DNA from: Hymenobacter busanensis
Lineage (GTDB): Bacteria > Bacteroidota > Bacteroidia > Cytophagales > Hymenobacteraceae
Direction: 5' to 3'
Assembly (NCBI RefSeq): GCF_008727865.1
Contig: NZ_VTWU01000004.1
Location: forward strand, 310,001-374,000
Length of the DNA stretch: 64,000 nt
Numbering within the stretch: the first letter of the stretch is position 1; each line of letters opens with the position of its first letter. A program made the position numbers and the translations under genes. Below are positions 8,525-18,126 of this stretch, in pieces. The notes beneath the pieces are model-generated. The model was not told the DNA's origin. It made no database searches and saw only the letters and a program-made list of their open reading frames with translations.

Positions 8525-9478
8525 ATGCCCAAGCTTTCCATCGTCATTCCTTGCTACTACAACGAGGAGAATATCCCCGTCACCTCTGCCCGGCTGCTGG
8601 AGAATGAGCAGCTCTTTCCTGCCGAGGTGGAGTTTGAGTACGTGCTGGTGGACGACGGCTCCCGCGACGGAACTTGGGCTGCCATTCGGGCCTTTCAGCA
8701 AGCCCACCCCAGCAAGGTGGTGGGCATACGGCTGGCTGGCAATGTAGGCTCCTACAATGCCATCGTGGCCGGTTTGGCACACGCCACCGGCGACTGTACG
8801 GCTGTGATGACCGCCGACCTGCAGGACCCACCCGAATTGCTCCGGCAGATGTACGATTACTGGCAACAGGGGCTGAAGCTGGTCTTAGCTAATCGCGCCA
8901 AACGTGAAGAGGGGCTGCTGCAGCGCTGGTTTTCCAACAGCTTCCATTGGCTGGTGCGGCGCTTGGCATTGCCCGGCATTCCGCCCGGCGGCTTCGACCT
9001 CGTGTTCTTCGACCAGCAATTGCGCCACGAAGTGGTGCGGCTGCAGGAGCGCAACAGCAACGTGTTTTACCTGTTGGTGTGGCTGGGTTACCCCTACGTA
9101 AGCCTGCCTTATACGCGGCGCCGCCGCGAAATTGGGAAGTCGCGCTGGACGCTGAGCAAGAAAATCAAGCTGCTTATTGATTCCTTGCTGTCCTTTTCGT
9201 TTTTCCCGATTCGCGCCATTACGGTTGTCGGTTTTGTGTTTGGCTTCCTCGCCATTCTCTACAGCATTTACCTGGTGTTTTTCCGCTTGCAACACCCCAA
9301 TGAGCCCCCGGGCTGGACCAGCCTGATGTTGCTGGTGCTGCTGGTGGCTGCGTTTCAGATGGTGGCATTGGGGGTGCTGGGCGAATACGTTTGGCGCGGA
9401 TTGGATGCCGCTCGTCAACGGCCGATGTACGTGGTGGATGAAACCAGTCCGGCACAACCCAGCCACGTACAGGAATAA
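8525..9478 (+). CDS. Family 2 glycosyltransferase with C-terminal membrane anchor (GtrB/ArnC-like)
   Basis: The product (317 aa) has a GT2 domain with IVIPCYYNEE (6-15), VDDGSRDG (42-49) and TADLQDPPE (96-104). Two hydrophobic segments follow (about 233-253 and 265-290). This is the layout of polyprenyl-phosphate sugar transferases such as GtrB and ArnC. The enzyme would sit on the inner membrane with its active site in the cytoplasm. It is placed between the FdtA-like and FdtB-like genes, suggesting a shared pathway, but its sugar is unknown. Confidence 0.88.
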   Translation: MPKLSIVIPCYYNEENIPVTSARLLENEQLFPAEVEFEYVLVDDGSRDGTWAAIRAFQQAHPSKVVGIRLAGNVGSYNAIVAGLAHATGDCTAVMTADLQDPPELLRQMYDYWQQGLKLVLANRAKREEGLLQRWFSNSFHWLVRRLALPGIPPGGFDLVFFDQQLRHEVVRLQERNSNVFYLLVWLGYPYVSLPYTRRRREIGKSRWTLSKKIKLLIDSLLSFSFFPIRAITVVGFVFGFLAILYSIYLVFFRLQHPNEPPGWTSLMLLVLLVAAFQMVALGVLGEYVWRGLDAARQRPMYVVDETSPAQPSHVQE

Positions 9479-9528
9479 GGGAGGAGCTGGGGTGCAGTAT
9501 GCTGCGCCGCTCACACGGAATAACCATC

Positions 9529-10641
9529 ATGCAAATTCCTTTCTTGTCACTTGCTCCTCAGCACGAAGCCATTCGCGAAGAAATGCTCGCGGCCTTCGCC
9601 CAGGTGTACGATTCCAACTGGTATGTGCTGGGGCCGCGTGTGACCCAGTTTGAAGCCCAGTACGCTGCTTTTTCCGGCACAACTCATTGCATAGGCGTGG
9701 CCAACGGCCTCGACGCGCTACATCTCTCACTAAAGGCGTTGGGAGTTGGCCCCGGCGACGAAGTGATTGTGCCGTCCAACACCTACATAGCCACATGGCT
9801 GGCGGTGTCGTACGTAGGCGCTACCGTTGTGCCCGTAGAGCCGAACGAGCAGACCTATAATATCGAAGCCAGCAGCATTGAGGCCGCTATTACGCCGCGT
9901 ACCAAGGCCATTATGCCCGTGCATCTGTATGGGCAAGCCTGTTCGATGAATGATATTATGGTCATAGCTCAGCGGTATGGGTTATGGGTAGTAGAAGACA
10001 ATGCCCAGGCGCATGGCGCCCAATGGAAGGGGCAGTTCACCGGTAGCTTTGGTCATGCCAACGCCACCAGCTTTTATCCGGGTAAAAACCTAGGCGCGCT
10101 GGGCGACGCCGGGGCCATTACCACTTTCAGTACCGACTTAGACGCGCAAATCAGAGTTTTGCGCAACTACGGCTCCCAGCAGAAATACCTGAACCAGGTC
10201 GTCGGGCACAATTCCCGGCTGGACGAATTGCAGGCCGCGCTGCTGTCAGTGAAGTTGCCGCGCCTGAATGACTGGACGGCGCAACGCCAGCAGTTGGCGC
10301 TCCATTACAATGATGCGCTTCGTACGACACCGGGTATTACGCTACCAACAACGGCCATCGGTGCTACCCATGTGTATCACCTCTATGTTATTCGGAATCG
10401 GCAGCGGGACGCCCTACAACACTATTTGGCCGAGCAGGGGATTGGCACCCTTATTCATTATCCTACCCCTCCCCATCTTCAGGAAGCCTACAAATCCTTA
10501 GGCTACTCACTTGGCGACTTTCCGATTGCCGAAGAACTGGCCCGCACCAGCCTGAGCCTGCCGCTTTGGCCTGGCCTGACTGAAAACCATATTACTTACA
10601 TCGCCGAAGCCATTCAACGCTTTGCCAGCAAGCACAACTGA
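9529..10641 (+). CDS. DegT/DnrJ/EryC1/StrS sugar aminotransferase, FdtB-like
   Basis: The product (370 aa) is a PLP enzyme that aminates a keto-sugar nucleotide. The PLP lysine is Lys186 in FYPGKNLGALGD. The cofactor-binding VVEDNAQAHGA (155-165) is present. With the upstream FdtA-like cupin this predicts synthesis of a dTDP-3-amino-3,6-dideoxyhexose. An ATG at 9499 is in frame, but the family N-terminus MQIPFLSL begins at 9529, which is chosen. No FdtC-type acetyltransferase is adjacent; a hexapeptide transferase lies at 19424. Confidence 0.88.
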   Translation: MQIPFLSLAPQHEAIREEMLAAFAQVYDSNWYVLGPRVTQFEAQYAAFSGTTHCIGVANGLDALHLSLKALGVGPGDEVIVPSNTYIATWLAVSYVGATVVPVEPNEQTYNIEASSIEAAITPRTKAIMPVHLYGQACSMNDIMVIAQRYGLWVVEDNAQAHGAQWKGQFTGSFGHANATSFYPGKNLGALGDAGAITTFSTDLDAQIRVLRNYGSQQKYLNQVVGHNSRLDELQAALLSVKLPRLNDWTAQRQQLALHYNDALRTTPGITLPTTAIGATHVYHLYVIRNRQRDALQHYLAEQGIGTLIHYPTPPHLQEAYKSLGYSLGDFPIAEELARTSLSLPLWPGLTENHITYIAEAIQRFASKHN

Positions 10642-10852
10642 GTGCTGATCTGTGTTGTTCTTCAGAAGCAGTTCAACTAAAAAAGGAGAAGATCGAAACG
10701 CAGTCATGTGTTGCAGGCATAACTCTTTCAATAGTTGCTGCACTGCGGATTGTTATGTCGACGCAATCGGGAGAAGTTGAGCTTAGTTGCCACTCTTTGC
10801 TTACTCCAAAAGGCAGCTTGTTTCTTACGCAATACATCCAAGCCAAAAGGTT

Positions 10853-10860
10853 TACCTTTG
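10853..10860 (+). promoter_or_regulatory. Bacteroidota -7 element (TACCTTTG) before the STELLO-like gene
   Basis: A perfect TAnnTTTG match lies 57 nt upstream of the ATG at 10918, inside a 276-bp gap that contains no other recognisable feature. No clear -33 element is seen. Confidence 0.5.
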
Positions 10861-10917
10861 AAGCGCGAAACCCAAACTGCTTTCTGTCGAAAACAGCACT
10901 CTGTTTACCCAAGGTAC

Positions 10918-11916
10918 ATGCCTAAGTCACACATCGTCATCACCTCCATTTTTGCCCCTACCAAGGCGGTTACCAAATTTGCCAACCTACCTGACTACAG
11001 CTTGGTAGTAGCAGGCGACAAAAAATCACCTGCCGATTGGGCCGAGGCCAACGTCACGTATTTGTCGACGACTCAGCAAGAGGAAGCCGGGTTTCGCCTG
11101 ACGGCCAAACTACCCTATAATCACTACGGGCGTAAAATGGTCGGTTACCTACACGCCATCCGCGAAGGTGCTCAGGTAATTATTGATACCGATGACGATA
11201 ACATTCCGTACGACGGCTGGGAGTTTCCCCAAATGGACGGGGAATTTGCCACTTCGCCTGCGCAGAAAGGTTTCGTAAACATTTACAAGAATTTCACCAG
11301 CCACCATATCTGGCCTCGTGGCTATCCGCTTGACCTGATTTTGAATCAGGACCACAACTTGAAGGAAGCCGATCTGCTCAAACAGTCTTCGAAGATTGGT
11401 GTTTGGCAAGGCTTGGCCGACAGCGACCCTGATGTGGATGCCATCTACCGCTTGGTGGATAACACGGAGGTGTATTTTGACAAACGGGCGCCGATCGTGT
11501 TGGCAGAAGGTACCATCTGTCCCTTCAACTCGCAGAACACCGCCGTCCGCCGCGAGCTGTTTCCGTTACTGTACTTGCCTGCGTACGTCACCTTCCGCTT
11601 CACTGATATTTTGCGTGGCCTCGTTGCCCAGCCAATCATGTGGGCACACGGCTACCGCTTGGGCTTCACGGAAGCAACTGTGATTCAGGAACGTAATCCG
11701 CACGATTACGTAAAGGATTTCGAATCTGAAATTCCGTGCTACCTGAATCCGAACAAAGTTATTGCTGCGGTTTCGCGTGCTATCAGCCCGGAAAATACGG
11801 TCGGCGAAAACTTGCGCAGAGCTTATGCCGAATTGGCAAAGGAAAACATCGTTACTGCCCAGGAAATTGAGCTGCTGGATTTGTGGTTAGAGGACGTTGC
11901 TGAATTGACGGCGTAA
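10918..11916 (+). CDS. STELLO-like (DUF288) putative glycosyltransferase
   Basis: The product (332 aa) resembles the DUF288/STELLO family, known from plants, animals and scattered bacteria. Seen are IVITSIFAPTKAV (6-18), LVVAGDKKSPADW (29-41) and an acidic DTDDDN (90-95) that resembles a metal-binding DxD motif. There is no signal peptide or membrane segment. The frame opens at 10735, but similarity starts at MPKSHIV, so the ATG at 10918 is used. STELLO proteins are proposed glycosyltransferases; the bacterial substrate is unknown. It follows the FdtB-like gene and precedes the AT-rich part of the locus. Confidence 0.7.
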   Translation: MPKSHIVITSIFAPTKAVTKFANLPDYSLVVAGDKKSPADWAEANVTYLSTTQQEEAGFRLTAKLPYNHYGRKMVGYLHAIREGAQVIIDTDDDNIPYDGWEFPQMDGEFATSPAQKGFVNIYKNFTSHHIWPRGYPLDLILNQDHNLKEADLLKQSSKIGVWQGLADSDPDVDAIYRLVDNTEVYFDKRAPIVLAEGTICPFNSQNTAVRRELFPLLYLPAYVTFRFTDILRGLVAQPIMWAHGYRLGFTEATVIQERNPHDYVKDFESEIPCYLNPNKVIAAVSRAISPENTVGENLRRAYAELAKENIVTAQEIELLDLWLEDVAELTA

Positions 11917-12006
11917 TCTTTCGCTCGTCGGACAATAAGATTTTCTTTTAGGTAATAGCAAGATGCTCACCAGACGGGGCTATTGCTAGTAATTCGGTTT
12001 GAAATT

Positions 12007-12042
12007 AGAATAGCGTTGGTGCATCTGTATCAACGCTATTCT
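12007..12042 (+). terminator. Hairpin terminator after the STELLO-like gene
   Basis: AGAATAGCGTTG (12007-12018) pairs perfectly with CAACGCTATTCT (12031-12042) across a 12-nt loop, followed by TTGTATT. It ends the GC-rich block just before the first AT-rich island. Confidence 0.7.
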
Positions 12043-12076
12043 TTGTATTCACGGGAACAGTCCCACTGCATAAACG

Positions 12077-13129
12077 ATGAAAAAGTCAGCTCATATTTCT
12101 GCCATACTATCAACTCGTAGCTATTTAAAGCAACCTCTCTACGATTTGATTTATGAATGGGAAGAAGATTTGGCCCAAGCATTGTCAGTCCCAATCCTAA
12201 ACGCTATTCCCACTTACCGAAAGGCCTTATACAATCCGTATGCCCGTAAGGCAATAATGCGGGTTGGAAAGCAGTATTTAGATAAATGGAATAATACGCT
12301 CGAAGCCATCCGGCCACAACGCAGTAACGAAGGGTACAACTTTGTGTATGAATTAGGCGTAAACTACGAGCCTAATTTTTCTACTTCTGCAAAAGCCATT
12401 CCAGCCTTTATCGACTTCTGGAAGCACACTGATCTAGATGCTTTTTATGAAAATTATAAAAGGTGTAAAATAGTCTTGATTTCAAGTCTGGAAACCTATG
12501 AGTTTCTAAAGGCTCAAAATTGCCCGTTGAATATTGCGCATTTTCCACTATGCTTGTCAGATCGGTATCGGCTTGAAGAAGACACAGTGTATGAGAAAAA
12601 ATATGATATTTTGTTGGCTGGTAAATTAAATATTAGGACAAACCAAGTATTGCGCAATTATTTGGATGAATTTGTTAGTAAGTACAAAGATGTAGAGTTC
12701 TTGTGCCAGCAAGAGATTAACGGCGAATTTTATTATTCATCCAACAAGAAAGGTATAATTGGTAAGTTTCATTCTCGCCCAGAGTATATAAAATTACTTC
12801 GCGCGAGCAAAGTGTCTTTTTACAGCACCCCTGGTATCGACGGTGGAGAGAAACGCACCGGCGGTTTTAATCCCGTAACGCCCCGCTACCTGGAGCTTTT
12901 GAGTGCACAATGCATGTTGCTGGGGAAATATCCTGATAACGAGGAAACAGCTTTCTACGAGTTACCGCGTGTATGTCCCAATGTCGAGTCGTATGCTGTT
13001 TTTGAAAACACTCTGTTGGGGTATCTAAATCAATCTAACCCGGATTTTTCTGTTCATAGAGAAATCCTAGATAAGCACTACACTTCCCGTCGAGCAGAAT
13101 TGCTACAAGATATATTGAGTAATTTTTAG
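12077..13129 (+). CDS. Putative glycosyltransferase, CgeB/GT4-like
   Basis: The product (350 aa) is soluble, with no signal or membrane segment. The C-terminal half has the shape of a CgeB-like or GT-B glycosyltransferase: YDILLAGKLN (about 177-186), a central basic region, then TPRYLELLSAQCMLLGKY followed by a glutamate pair. That is where GT4/CgeB enzymes bind the nucleotide sugar. The N-terminal half is not recognised. Much of the coding sequence is AT-rich with unusual codon choice, unlike upstream genes, but about 12.84-12.90 kb is GC-richer. It directly precedes wzx. The glycosyltransferase call is moderate and the substrate unknown. Confidence 0.6.
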   Translation: MKKSAHISAILSTRSYLKQPLYDLIYEWEEDLAQALSVPILNAIPTYRKALYNPYARKAIMRVGKQYLDKWNNTLEAIRPQRSNEGYNFVYELGVNYEPNFSTSAKAIPAFIDFWKHTDLDAFYENYKRCKIVLISSLETYEFLKAQNCPLNIAHFPLCLSDRYRLEEDTVYEKKYDILLAGKLNIRTNQVLRNYLDEFVSKYKDVEFLCQQEINGEFYYSSNKKGIIGKFHSRPEYIKLLRASKVSFYSTPGIDGGEKRTGGFNPVTPRYLELLSAQCMLLGKYPDNEETAFYELPRVCPNVESYAVFENTLLGYLNQSNPDFSVHREILDKHYTSRRAELLQDILSNF

Positions 13130-13170
13130 TTGTTATTTCAGTTTCATTGAATGAATGTTTGTTGCTCAAA

Positions 13171-14583
13171 ATGCTAAAAAAGATTCGCGCGAGAGTTGAA
13201 CCTTTACTAGCTGGTTTACGGACAAAAGGGTCATTTACCCAAAATTTGGCCGTGGCCTTCTCTAGCAATGCGCTTACTTTTGTAATAACATTTCTGTTTA
13301 CGCCGATATTTTCTAGGATATATACGCCTGAAGCGTACGGAAAATTTGCTTTGTTTAGCACCATAAGCAATAACGTGATGGTGTTGGTATCGTTGAGCTT
13401 TCCGAATGCTTTTGTATTACCACGTGACGAACGTAAATTCCTTGACCTAGTACGGTTGTCTTTTTTGCTGGCTTTCGGCAGCATGATTATACTTGTTCCC
13501 TTTTTTGGATTTTCAGGAAAAAATATTCTTCATTTCTTTAATGCTGAGAGTTTAGTAGAATATCGTTGGCTGATTGCACCTTCTATTTTAGTAAGTGCTA
13601 TCAACGTTATCTGGAATAACTGGCATTCCCGAGAAAAAGAGTTCCGACGGAACGGAGTAGCCCAAATTGGCGCAGCTGTTGTTTCCAGGACGGTGGGCCT
13701 TAGCTATGGTTTAGGTGTGGGAGGTTTCGCTCCTGGTTTGTTATTAAGCGACTTTGCCCATAAATTTACCGCGTCAATTATCTCTGTGAATAAAAGCATG
13801 CGTGCTCGGTTTACGGAGTTATTTTATGGATTTAAATGGAGCAACGTTCGCGAAACATTTATAGAGTATCGCCAGTACCCACTGTACTCTTTACCTGGGT
13901 CATGGGTAGCTGGTTTTACGTCGCAGTTACCTGTATTAGTTCTTTCACGTTTCTATGGAGTCAGTGCTGTTGGTCAGTTTTCATACGCCAATAGCCTGCT
14001 AAATATCCCTATCCAGCTAATTGCTTTTTCATTAGGATCTGTATTTCTGCAGCGAGCTACTGAAATATATTATGATACTCCTGAGCGAATGCCTCAGCTG
14101 ATAAAGGACCTTTACCTGAGAGTGTTCTACCTTGGTGTTATTCCTTTTGGCGTGCTAAGTGTATATGGTGAATGGATATTTACATTCATTCTAGGAAAAA
14201 AATGGCAAACAGCTGGCGTTTTTGCTGGTTACATGGCATACTATTATATTTTTTATCTGGTTTCCTATTTCTTTTCTTCTTTATATGTAATCATTGATAA
14301 ACAGAAATATAACCTTTTAGGACATGGCATTAACTTGGGCATGATGTGTCTTGCATTTATACCCGGCGTAATTTTACAAGACGTTAAGTTGTTCGTAATG
14401 CTATTCAGTATAGGCAGTGTTATTGCCTTTACAGTAAACATATTGATAGTATTTAGACTGTTCAGAGTTTCTCCAGTAGGCGTTGTAGTACGAAGCTGGC
14501 TGATCTTATTTGGGGTTTTTATTTTTCTTACATTAGTGAAAATGGGATTAGTAGCGTTAGCACCATCCATTTTTTTGAAATAG
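13171..14583 (+). CDS. wzx: Polysaccharide flippase, Wzx-like (MOP/PST superfamily)
   Basis: The product (470 aa) is hydrophobic throughout, with about 12-14 predicted membrane segments. It begins FTQNLAVAFSSNALTF and has FTPIFSRIYTPEAYG, typical of polysaccharide-specific transporters that flip lipid-linked repeat units across the inner membrane. A TTG at 13147 is in frame, but the ATG at 13171 fits better. The gene is AT-rich and starts 41 bp after the preceding glycosyltransferase gene. The locus also carries an ABC-type exporter, so the two systems either serve different glycans or reflect a recombinant locus. Confidence 0.88.
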   Translation: MLKKIRARVEPLLAGLRTKGSFTQNLAVAFSSNALTFVITFLFTPIFSRIYTPEAYGKFALFSTISNNVMVLVSLSFPNAFVLPRDERKFLDLVRLSFLLAFGSMIILVPFFGFSGKNILHFFNAESLVEYRWLIAPSILVSAINVIWNNWHSREKEFRRNGVAQIGAAVVSRTVGLSYGLGVGGFAPGLLLSDFAHKFTASIISVNKSMRARFTELFYGFKWSNVRETFIEYRQYPLYSLPGSWVAGFTSQLPVLVLSRFYGVSAVGQFSYANSLLNIPIQLIAFSLGSVFLQRATEIYYDTPERMPQLIKDLYLRVFYLGVIPFGVLSVYGEWIFTFILGKKWQTAGVFAGYMAYYYIFYLVSYFFSSLYVIIDKQKYNLLGHGINLGMMCLAFIPGVILQDVKLFVMLFSIGSVIAFTVNILIVFRLFRVSPVGVVVRSWLILFGVFIFLTLVKMGLVALAPSIFLK

Positions 14584-14595
14584 AATAAAACTTCT

Positions 14596-14658
14596 TGGGC
14601 CTAGAGTACGCAATTGGCCCTAAGTACCCAAACCATACCAGGGAGCGTCAAACCCTGG
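14596..14658 (+). other. Two short hairpins after wzx
   Basis: GGGCC (about 14597-14601) can pair with GGCCC (about 14616-14620), and CCAGGG (14638-14643) pairs with CCCTGG (14653-14658). Neither is followed by a T-tract, so terminator function is uncertain. Confidence 0.35.
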
Positions 14659-14733
14659 CTGTAGATCTTGTGGGATAATATTAATCTGCATAGGAATATT
14701 AAAAGTTAAATGGCAGGCCTCGGTGCAGTTGCC

Positions 14734-14741
14734 TATCTTTG
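14734..14741 (+). promoter_or_regulatory. Bacteroidota -7 element (TATCTTTG) for gmd
   Basis: A perfect TAnnTTTG match lies 112 nt upstream of the gmd ATG. The predicted leader contains a small hairpin: CGTCAG (14766-14771) pairs with CTGACG (14781-14786). No clear -33 element is seen. Confidence 0.55.
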
Positions 14742-14853
14742 CCGATGGATACAGATATGCAACTGCGTCAGTACATTGCTCTGACGGTATTCTGTCCGGT
14801 TTCAAGCCAATGCTTGGGCATCCACTCCTGCTTTGTTTTACCAACCACATACC

Positions 14854-15966
14854 ATGAAACGCGCACTCATCACGGGCATTACGGGCCAGGACGGAGCTTA
14901 TTTGGCCGAGTTGCTGCTGAGCAAAGGCTACGAAGTCCATGGCATCAAACGCCGTTCGTCCCTGTTCAACACCGACCGCATCGACCATTTGTACCAGGAT
15001 CCGCACGAGCAGCACGTGCGCTTTCACTTGCACTACGGCGACCTATCGGACTCGACCAACCTGATCCGTATTGTGCAGGAAGTGCAGCCCGACGAGATTT
15101 ACAACCTCGGCGCCATGTCGCACGTGAAAGTGTCGTTCGATGCGCCCGAGTACACGGCCGATGCCGACGGCATCGGTACGCTGCGCTTGCTGGAAGCAAT
15201 TCGCATTCTGGGCCTCACCAACAAGACCCGCATCTACCAAGCCAGCACCTCGGAGTTGTACGGCTTGGTGCAGCAGGTGCCGCAGTCGGAAACCACGCCA
15301 TTCTATCCCCGCTCACCGTACGCGGTTGCCAAACTTTACGGGTACTGGATTACTGTGAATTACCGCGAGGCTTATGGCATGTATGCCTGCAACGGTATCC
15401 TGTTTAACCACGAGTCGCCGTTGCGTGGGGAAACCTTTGTGACGCGCAAGATTACGCGCGCCGCTGCCCGCATTGCCCTGGGGCTGCACGACAAGCTGTA
15501 CTTGGGCAACCTCGATGCCAAACGTGACTGGGGCCACGCTAAGGATTACGTGGAGGCCATGTGGCGCATGCTACAGCAAGACACCCCCGAAGACTACGTT
15601 ATTGCTACCGGCGTGACGACCACCGTGCGCGATTTTGTACGCATGGCTTTTGCCGAACTGGGCATCGAGCTAGCGTTTTCGGGTGAAGGCGTCAACGAAA
15701 CGGCGCAGGTAGTAAGCTGCTCCAATCCCGAGTTCCAATTGCCCGAAGGCAAAGAAGTAGTAGCCGTTGATCCGCGCTATTTCCGCCCCACTGAAGTGGA
15801 ACTGCTCATCGGCGACCCTACCAAAGCCAAAACCCAGCTGGGTTGGGAACCTAAGTACGACTTGAAAGCGCTGACCGCCGACATGGTACAGGCTGATTTG
15901 GAACTCTTCCGCCGCGACGCCACTTTGCGTGCCGGTGGTTACCGTATCTTCAACTACCACGAATAA
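14854..15966 (+). CDS. gmd: GDP-mannose 4,6-dehydratase
   Basis: The product (370 aa) converts GDP-D-mannose to GDP-4-keto-6-deoxymannose using bound NADP+. It shows GITGQDG (8-14), STSELYG (131-137) and the catalytic Tyr156/Lys160 pair in [23 protein letters not shown] is also characteristic of GMD. A TTG at 14833 is in frame, but MKRALITG is the family start. The gene returns to high GC after the AT-rich wzx. It pairs with the GDP-fucose synthase gene 63 bp downstream. Confidence 0.96.
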   Translation: MKRALITGITGQDGAYLAELLLSKGYEVHGIKRRSSLFNTDRIDHLYQDPHEQHVRFHLHYGDLSDSTNLIRIVQEVQPDEIYNLGAMSHVKVSFDAPEYTADADGIGTLRLLEAIRILGLTNKTRIYQASTSELYGLVQQVPQSETTPFYPRSPYAVAKLYGYWITVNYREAYGMYACNGILFNHESPLRGETFVTRKITRAAARIALGLHDKLYLGNLDAKRDWGHAKDYVEAMWRMLQQDTPEDYVIATGVTTTVRDFVRMAFAELGIELAFSGEGVNETAQVVSCSNPEFQLPEGKEVVAVDPRYFRPTEVELLIGDPTKAKTQLGWEPKYDLKALTADMVQADLELFRRDATLRAGGYRIFNYHE

Positions 15967-16029
15967 GACGGTTGGCAGTGCCCTGAAAGCTAGGGTACTG
16001 CCAATTCCTTACAAGAATATTGCTGCATC

Positions 16030-16968
16030 ATGGACCTGAATGCAAAAATTTACGTGGCTGGGCACCGCGGCATGGTGGGCTCGGCGTTGGTGCGACGACT
16101 GCGCCGTGCCGGCTACCAAAACTTGGTGACCCGTACCACGCAGGAGCTGGACCTGCGCAACCAAGCAGCCGTGGCCGAATTCTTCGCCACTGAAAAGCCC
16201 GAGTATGTGTTGTTGGCAGCGGCCAAGGTAGGTGGCATTCACGCCAACAATACCTATCCAGCCGATTTCCTGCTCGATAACCTCCAGATTCAGAACAACG
16301 TCATTCAGCAGAGCTACCTGAACGGTGTTACCAAGCTGCTCTTTCTGGGCTCGTCCTGCATCTATCCAAAGATGGCGCCGCAACCCATCAAAGAGGAGTA
16401 CTTGTTGACCGGAGCTCTGGAGCCCACCAACGAAGCGTATGCCCTGGCCAAAATTGCCGGGCTGAAGCTTTGCGAGGCTTACCGCCGCCAGCACGGTGCT
16501 AATTTCATCAGCGCCATGCCCACCAACCTCTACGGCCCTGGCGACAACTACAACCTGCAGAACTCTCACGTGCTGCCCGCGTTGCTACGCAAGTTTCACG
16601 AAGCCAAACTGGCTAACGCACCGAGCGTAGAGGTGTGGGGTTCCGGCACGCCGCGCCGAGAGTTCCTGCACGTCGACGACCTGGCTGATGCTTGCTTCCA
16701 CTTGTTGCTCGCCTACAACGGTGCCGAGCCTGTGAACGTGGGTACCGGCAAAGACATTACCATCCGCGAACTGGCCGAGTTGGTGAAGGACGTAGTAGGC
16801 TACACCGGCGACATTCAGTTCAATACCTCGCAACCCGACGGTACCCCCCGCAAACTGCTGGATGTTTCCAAGTTGGCCGAGGCCGGCTGGCAGTACAGCA
16901 TTGAGTTGCGCGACGGCGTAGAGGCTGTATACAAAGAAGCGTTCAGCGAAACCCCACAGTCGGCCTAA
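16030..16968 (+). CDS. fcl: GDP-L-fucose synthase
   Basis: The product (312 aa) is the epimerase/reductase that turns the GMD product into GDP-L-fucose with NADPH. It has GHRGMVG (11-17), GSSCIYPK (107-114) and the catalytic Tyr137/Lys141 in YALAK. It follows gmd closely, so one transcript probably covers both and ends at the strong terminator at 17017. L-fucose is therefore a likely component of the surface glycan. The GDP-mannose supply gene (manC) is not in the window. Confidence 0.96.
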   Translation: MDLNAKIYVAGHRGMVGSALVRRLRRAGYQNLVTRTTQELDLRNQAAVAEFFATEKPEYVLLAAAKVGGIHANNTYPADFLLDNLQIQNNVIQQSYLNGVTKLLFLGSSCIYPKMAPQPIKEEYLLTGALEPTNEAYALAKIAGLKLCEAYRRQHGANFISAMPTNLYGPGDNYNLQNSHVLPALLRKFHEAKLANAPSVEVWGSGTPRREFLHVDDLADACFHLLLAYNGAEPVNVGTGKDITIRELAELVKDVVGYTGDIQFNTSQPDGTPRKLLDVSKLAEAGWQYSIELRDGVEAVYKEAFSETPQSA

Positions 16969-17016
16969 TAACATGAATTGTGCCTCTGCGCACGACCTCC
17001 GATTCTTTAAGAATTG

Positions 17017-17052
17017 AACTACCTGTGCGGTAAGCTGCACAGGTAGTTTTAG
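17017..17052 (+). terminator. Strong hairpin terminator after gmd-fcl
   Basis: AACTACCTGTGC (17017-17028) pairs perfectly with GCACAGGTAGTT (17037-17048) across an 8-nt loop, followed by TTAGTT. It separates gmd-fcl from the ABC exporter genes. Confidence 0.85.
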
Positions 17053-17131
17053 TTATGATCAAGCAGTGTGATATATAATATAAATAAGCCAATGTTTAAT
17101 TGATCTTTCTATTCGTGCGCGTCGAATCAAT

Positions 17132-17139
17132 TATATTTG
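17132..17139 (+). promoter_or_regulatory. Bacteroidota -7 element (TATATTTG) for wzm-wzt
   Basis: A perfect TAnnTTTG match lies 73 nt upstream of the wzm GTG, in an AT-rich stretch directly after the terminator. It is the best promoter candidate for the exporter operon. Confidence 0.55.
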
Positions 17140-17212
17140 CGCGGTTGCAATAGTGTCGGGAGCATAAAAAGGTCTCGTTTGCGCCTTTTCACCTTTAAGT
17201 AGCGAAACCTGC

Positions 17213-18112
17213 GTGTACCCAACTTCAGTGAAGAATATCGCCGAAACACCGGTAAAAGAGGGTAGCCAGAGCGAGGAGAACTGGACCGAGGTGATAGAGC
17301 CGCGGTCTGGCTTGTTGGAGTTGGGGCTGCAGGAGGTCTGGCGCTACCGGGATTTGGTGCTCTTGTTTGTGCGGCGCGACTTTGTGTCAACCTATAAGCA
17401 GACTGTGCTCGGGCCCTTGTGGTTCTTTATTCAGCCCCTGCTCACTGCTCTCACGTTCATTATCATCTTTGGCAACGTAGCGAAGATTCCTACCGGCGGG
17501 CAACCCATGCTCGTTTTCTACCTGGCCGGCATTACTGTGTGGAACTACTTTGCCCAGACGCTAACCTCCACGGCTACCGTTTTCACGGTTAACGCCCAGA
17601 TTTTTGGCAAGGTGTATTTCCCACGCCTAACCATGCCGCTTTCCATCGTGCTGTCGAACATGGTGCGCTTCGCCATCCAGTTTGCTTTGTTCCTGGTTGT
17701 GTGGCTGTATTACTATTTCACGGAAGATACTTTACATCCCAATGCTGTTCTGCTACTCACGCCGTTTCTAGTGATTCTGATGGGACTGTTGTCCCTTGGT
17801 TTAGGCATGGTGTTCAGTGCCATGACCACCAAATACCGTGACTTGGCAATGTTGCTGACTTTTGGCGTACAGTTGTTGATGTACGCTACGCCCGTAATTT
17901 ACTCCATGGACAAATTGCCGGCTAAATACCGCTGGCTAATTGTGGCCAACCCACTTAGCCCCATCGTGGAGTCCTTTCGCTACGCTTTTCTGGGCACCGG
18001 TTTATTCAGCTGGGGGCAGTTGGCATATAGTGCAACGGCCACTCTGGTCATCTTGCTGATTGGAACAATCTCCTTCAACAGTGTGCAGAAAAGCTTCACC
18101 GACACTGTTTAG
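17213..18112 (+). CDS. wzm: Polysaccharide ABC exporter, membrane subunit
   Basis: The product (299 aa) is an ABC-2 type permease with about six membrane segments. A soluble N-terminal stretch contains DLVLLFVRRDFVSTYKQT, the conserved coupling region of Wzm/TagG/RfbA-type exporters. LGPLWFFIQP follows, and there is a late MYATPVIYSMDKLP. It moves lipid-linked glycan across the inner membrane with the ATPase encoded next. No ATG fits the N-terminus; the GTG at 17213 is taken, and a GTG at 17228 is possible. Confidence 0.92.
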   Translation: MYPTSVKNIAETPVKEGSQSEENWTEVIEPRSGLLELGLQEVWRYRDLVLLFVRRDFVSTYKQTVLGPLWFFIQPLLTALTFIIIFGNVAKIPTGGQPMLVFYLAGITVWNYFAQTLTSTATVFTVNAQIFGKVYFPRLTMPLSIVLSNMVRFAIQFALFLVVWLYYYFTEDTLHPNAVLLLTPFLVILMGLLSLGLGMVFSAMTTKYRDLAMLLTFGVQLLMYATPVIYSMDKLPAKYRWLIVANPLSPIVESFRYAFLGTGLFSWGQLAYSATATLVILLIGTISFNSVQKSFTDTV

Positions 18113-18126
18113 CCCCTTTAGTTGAA

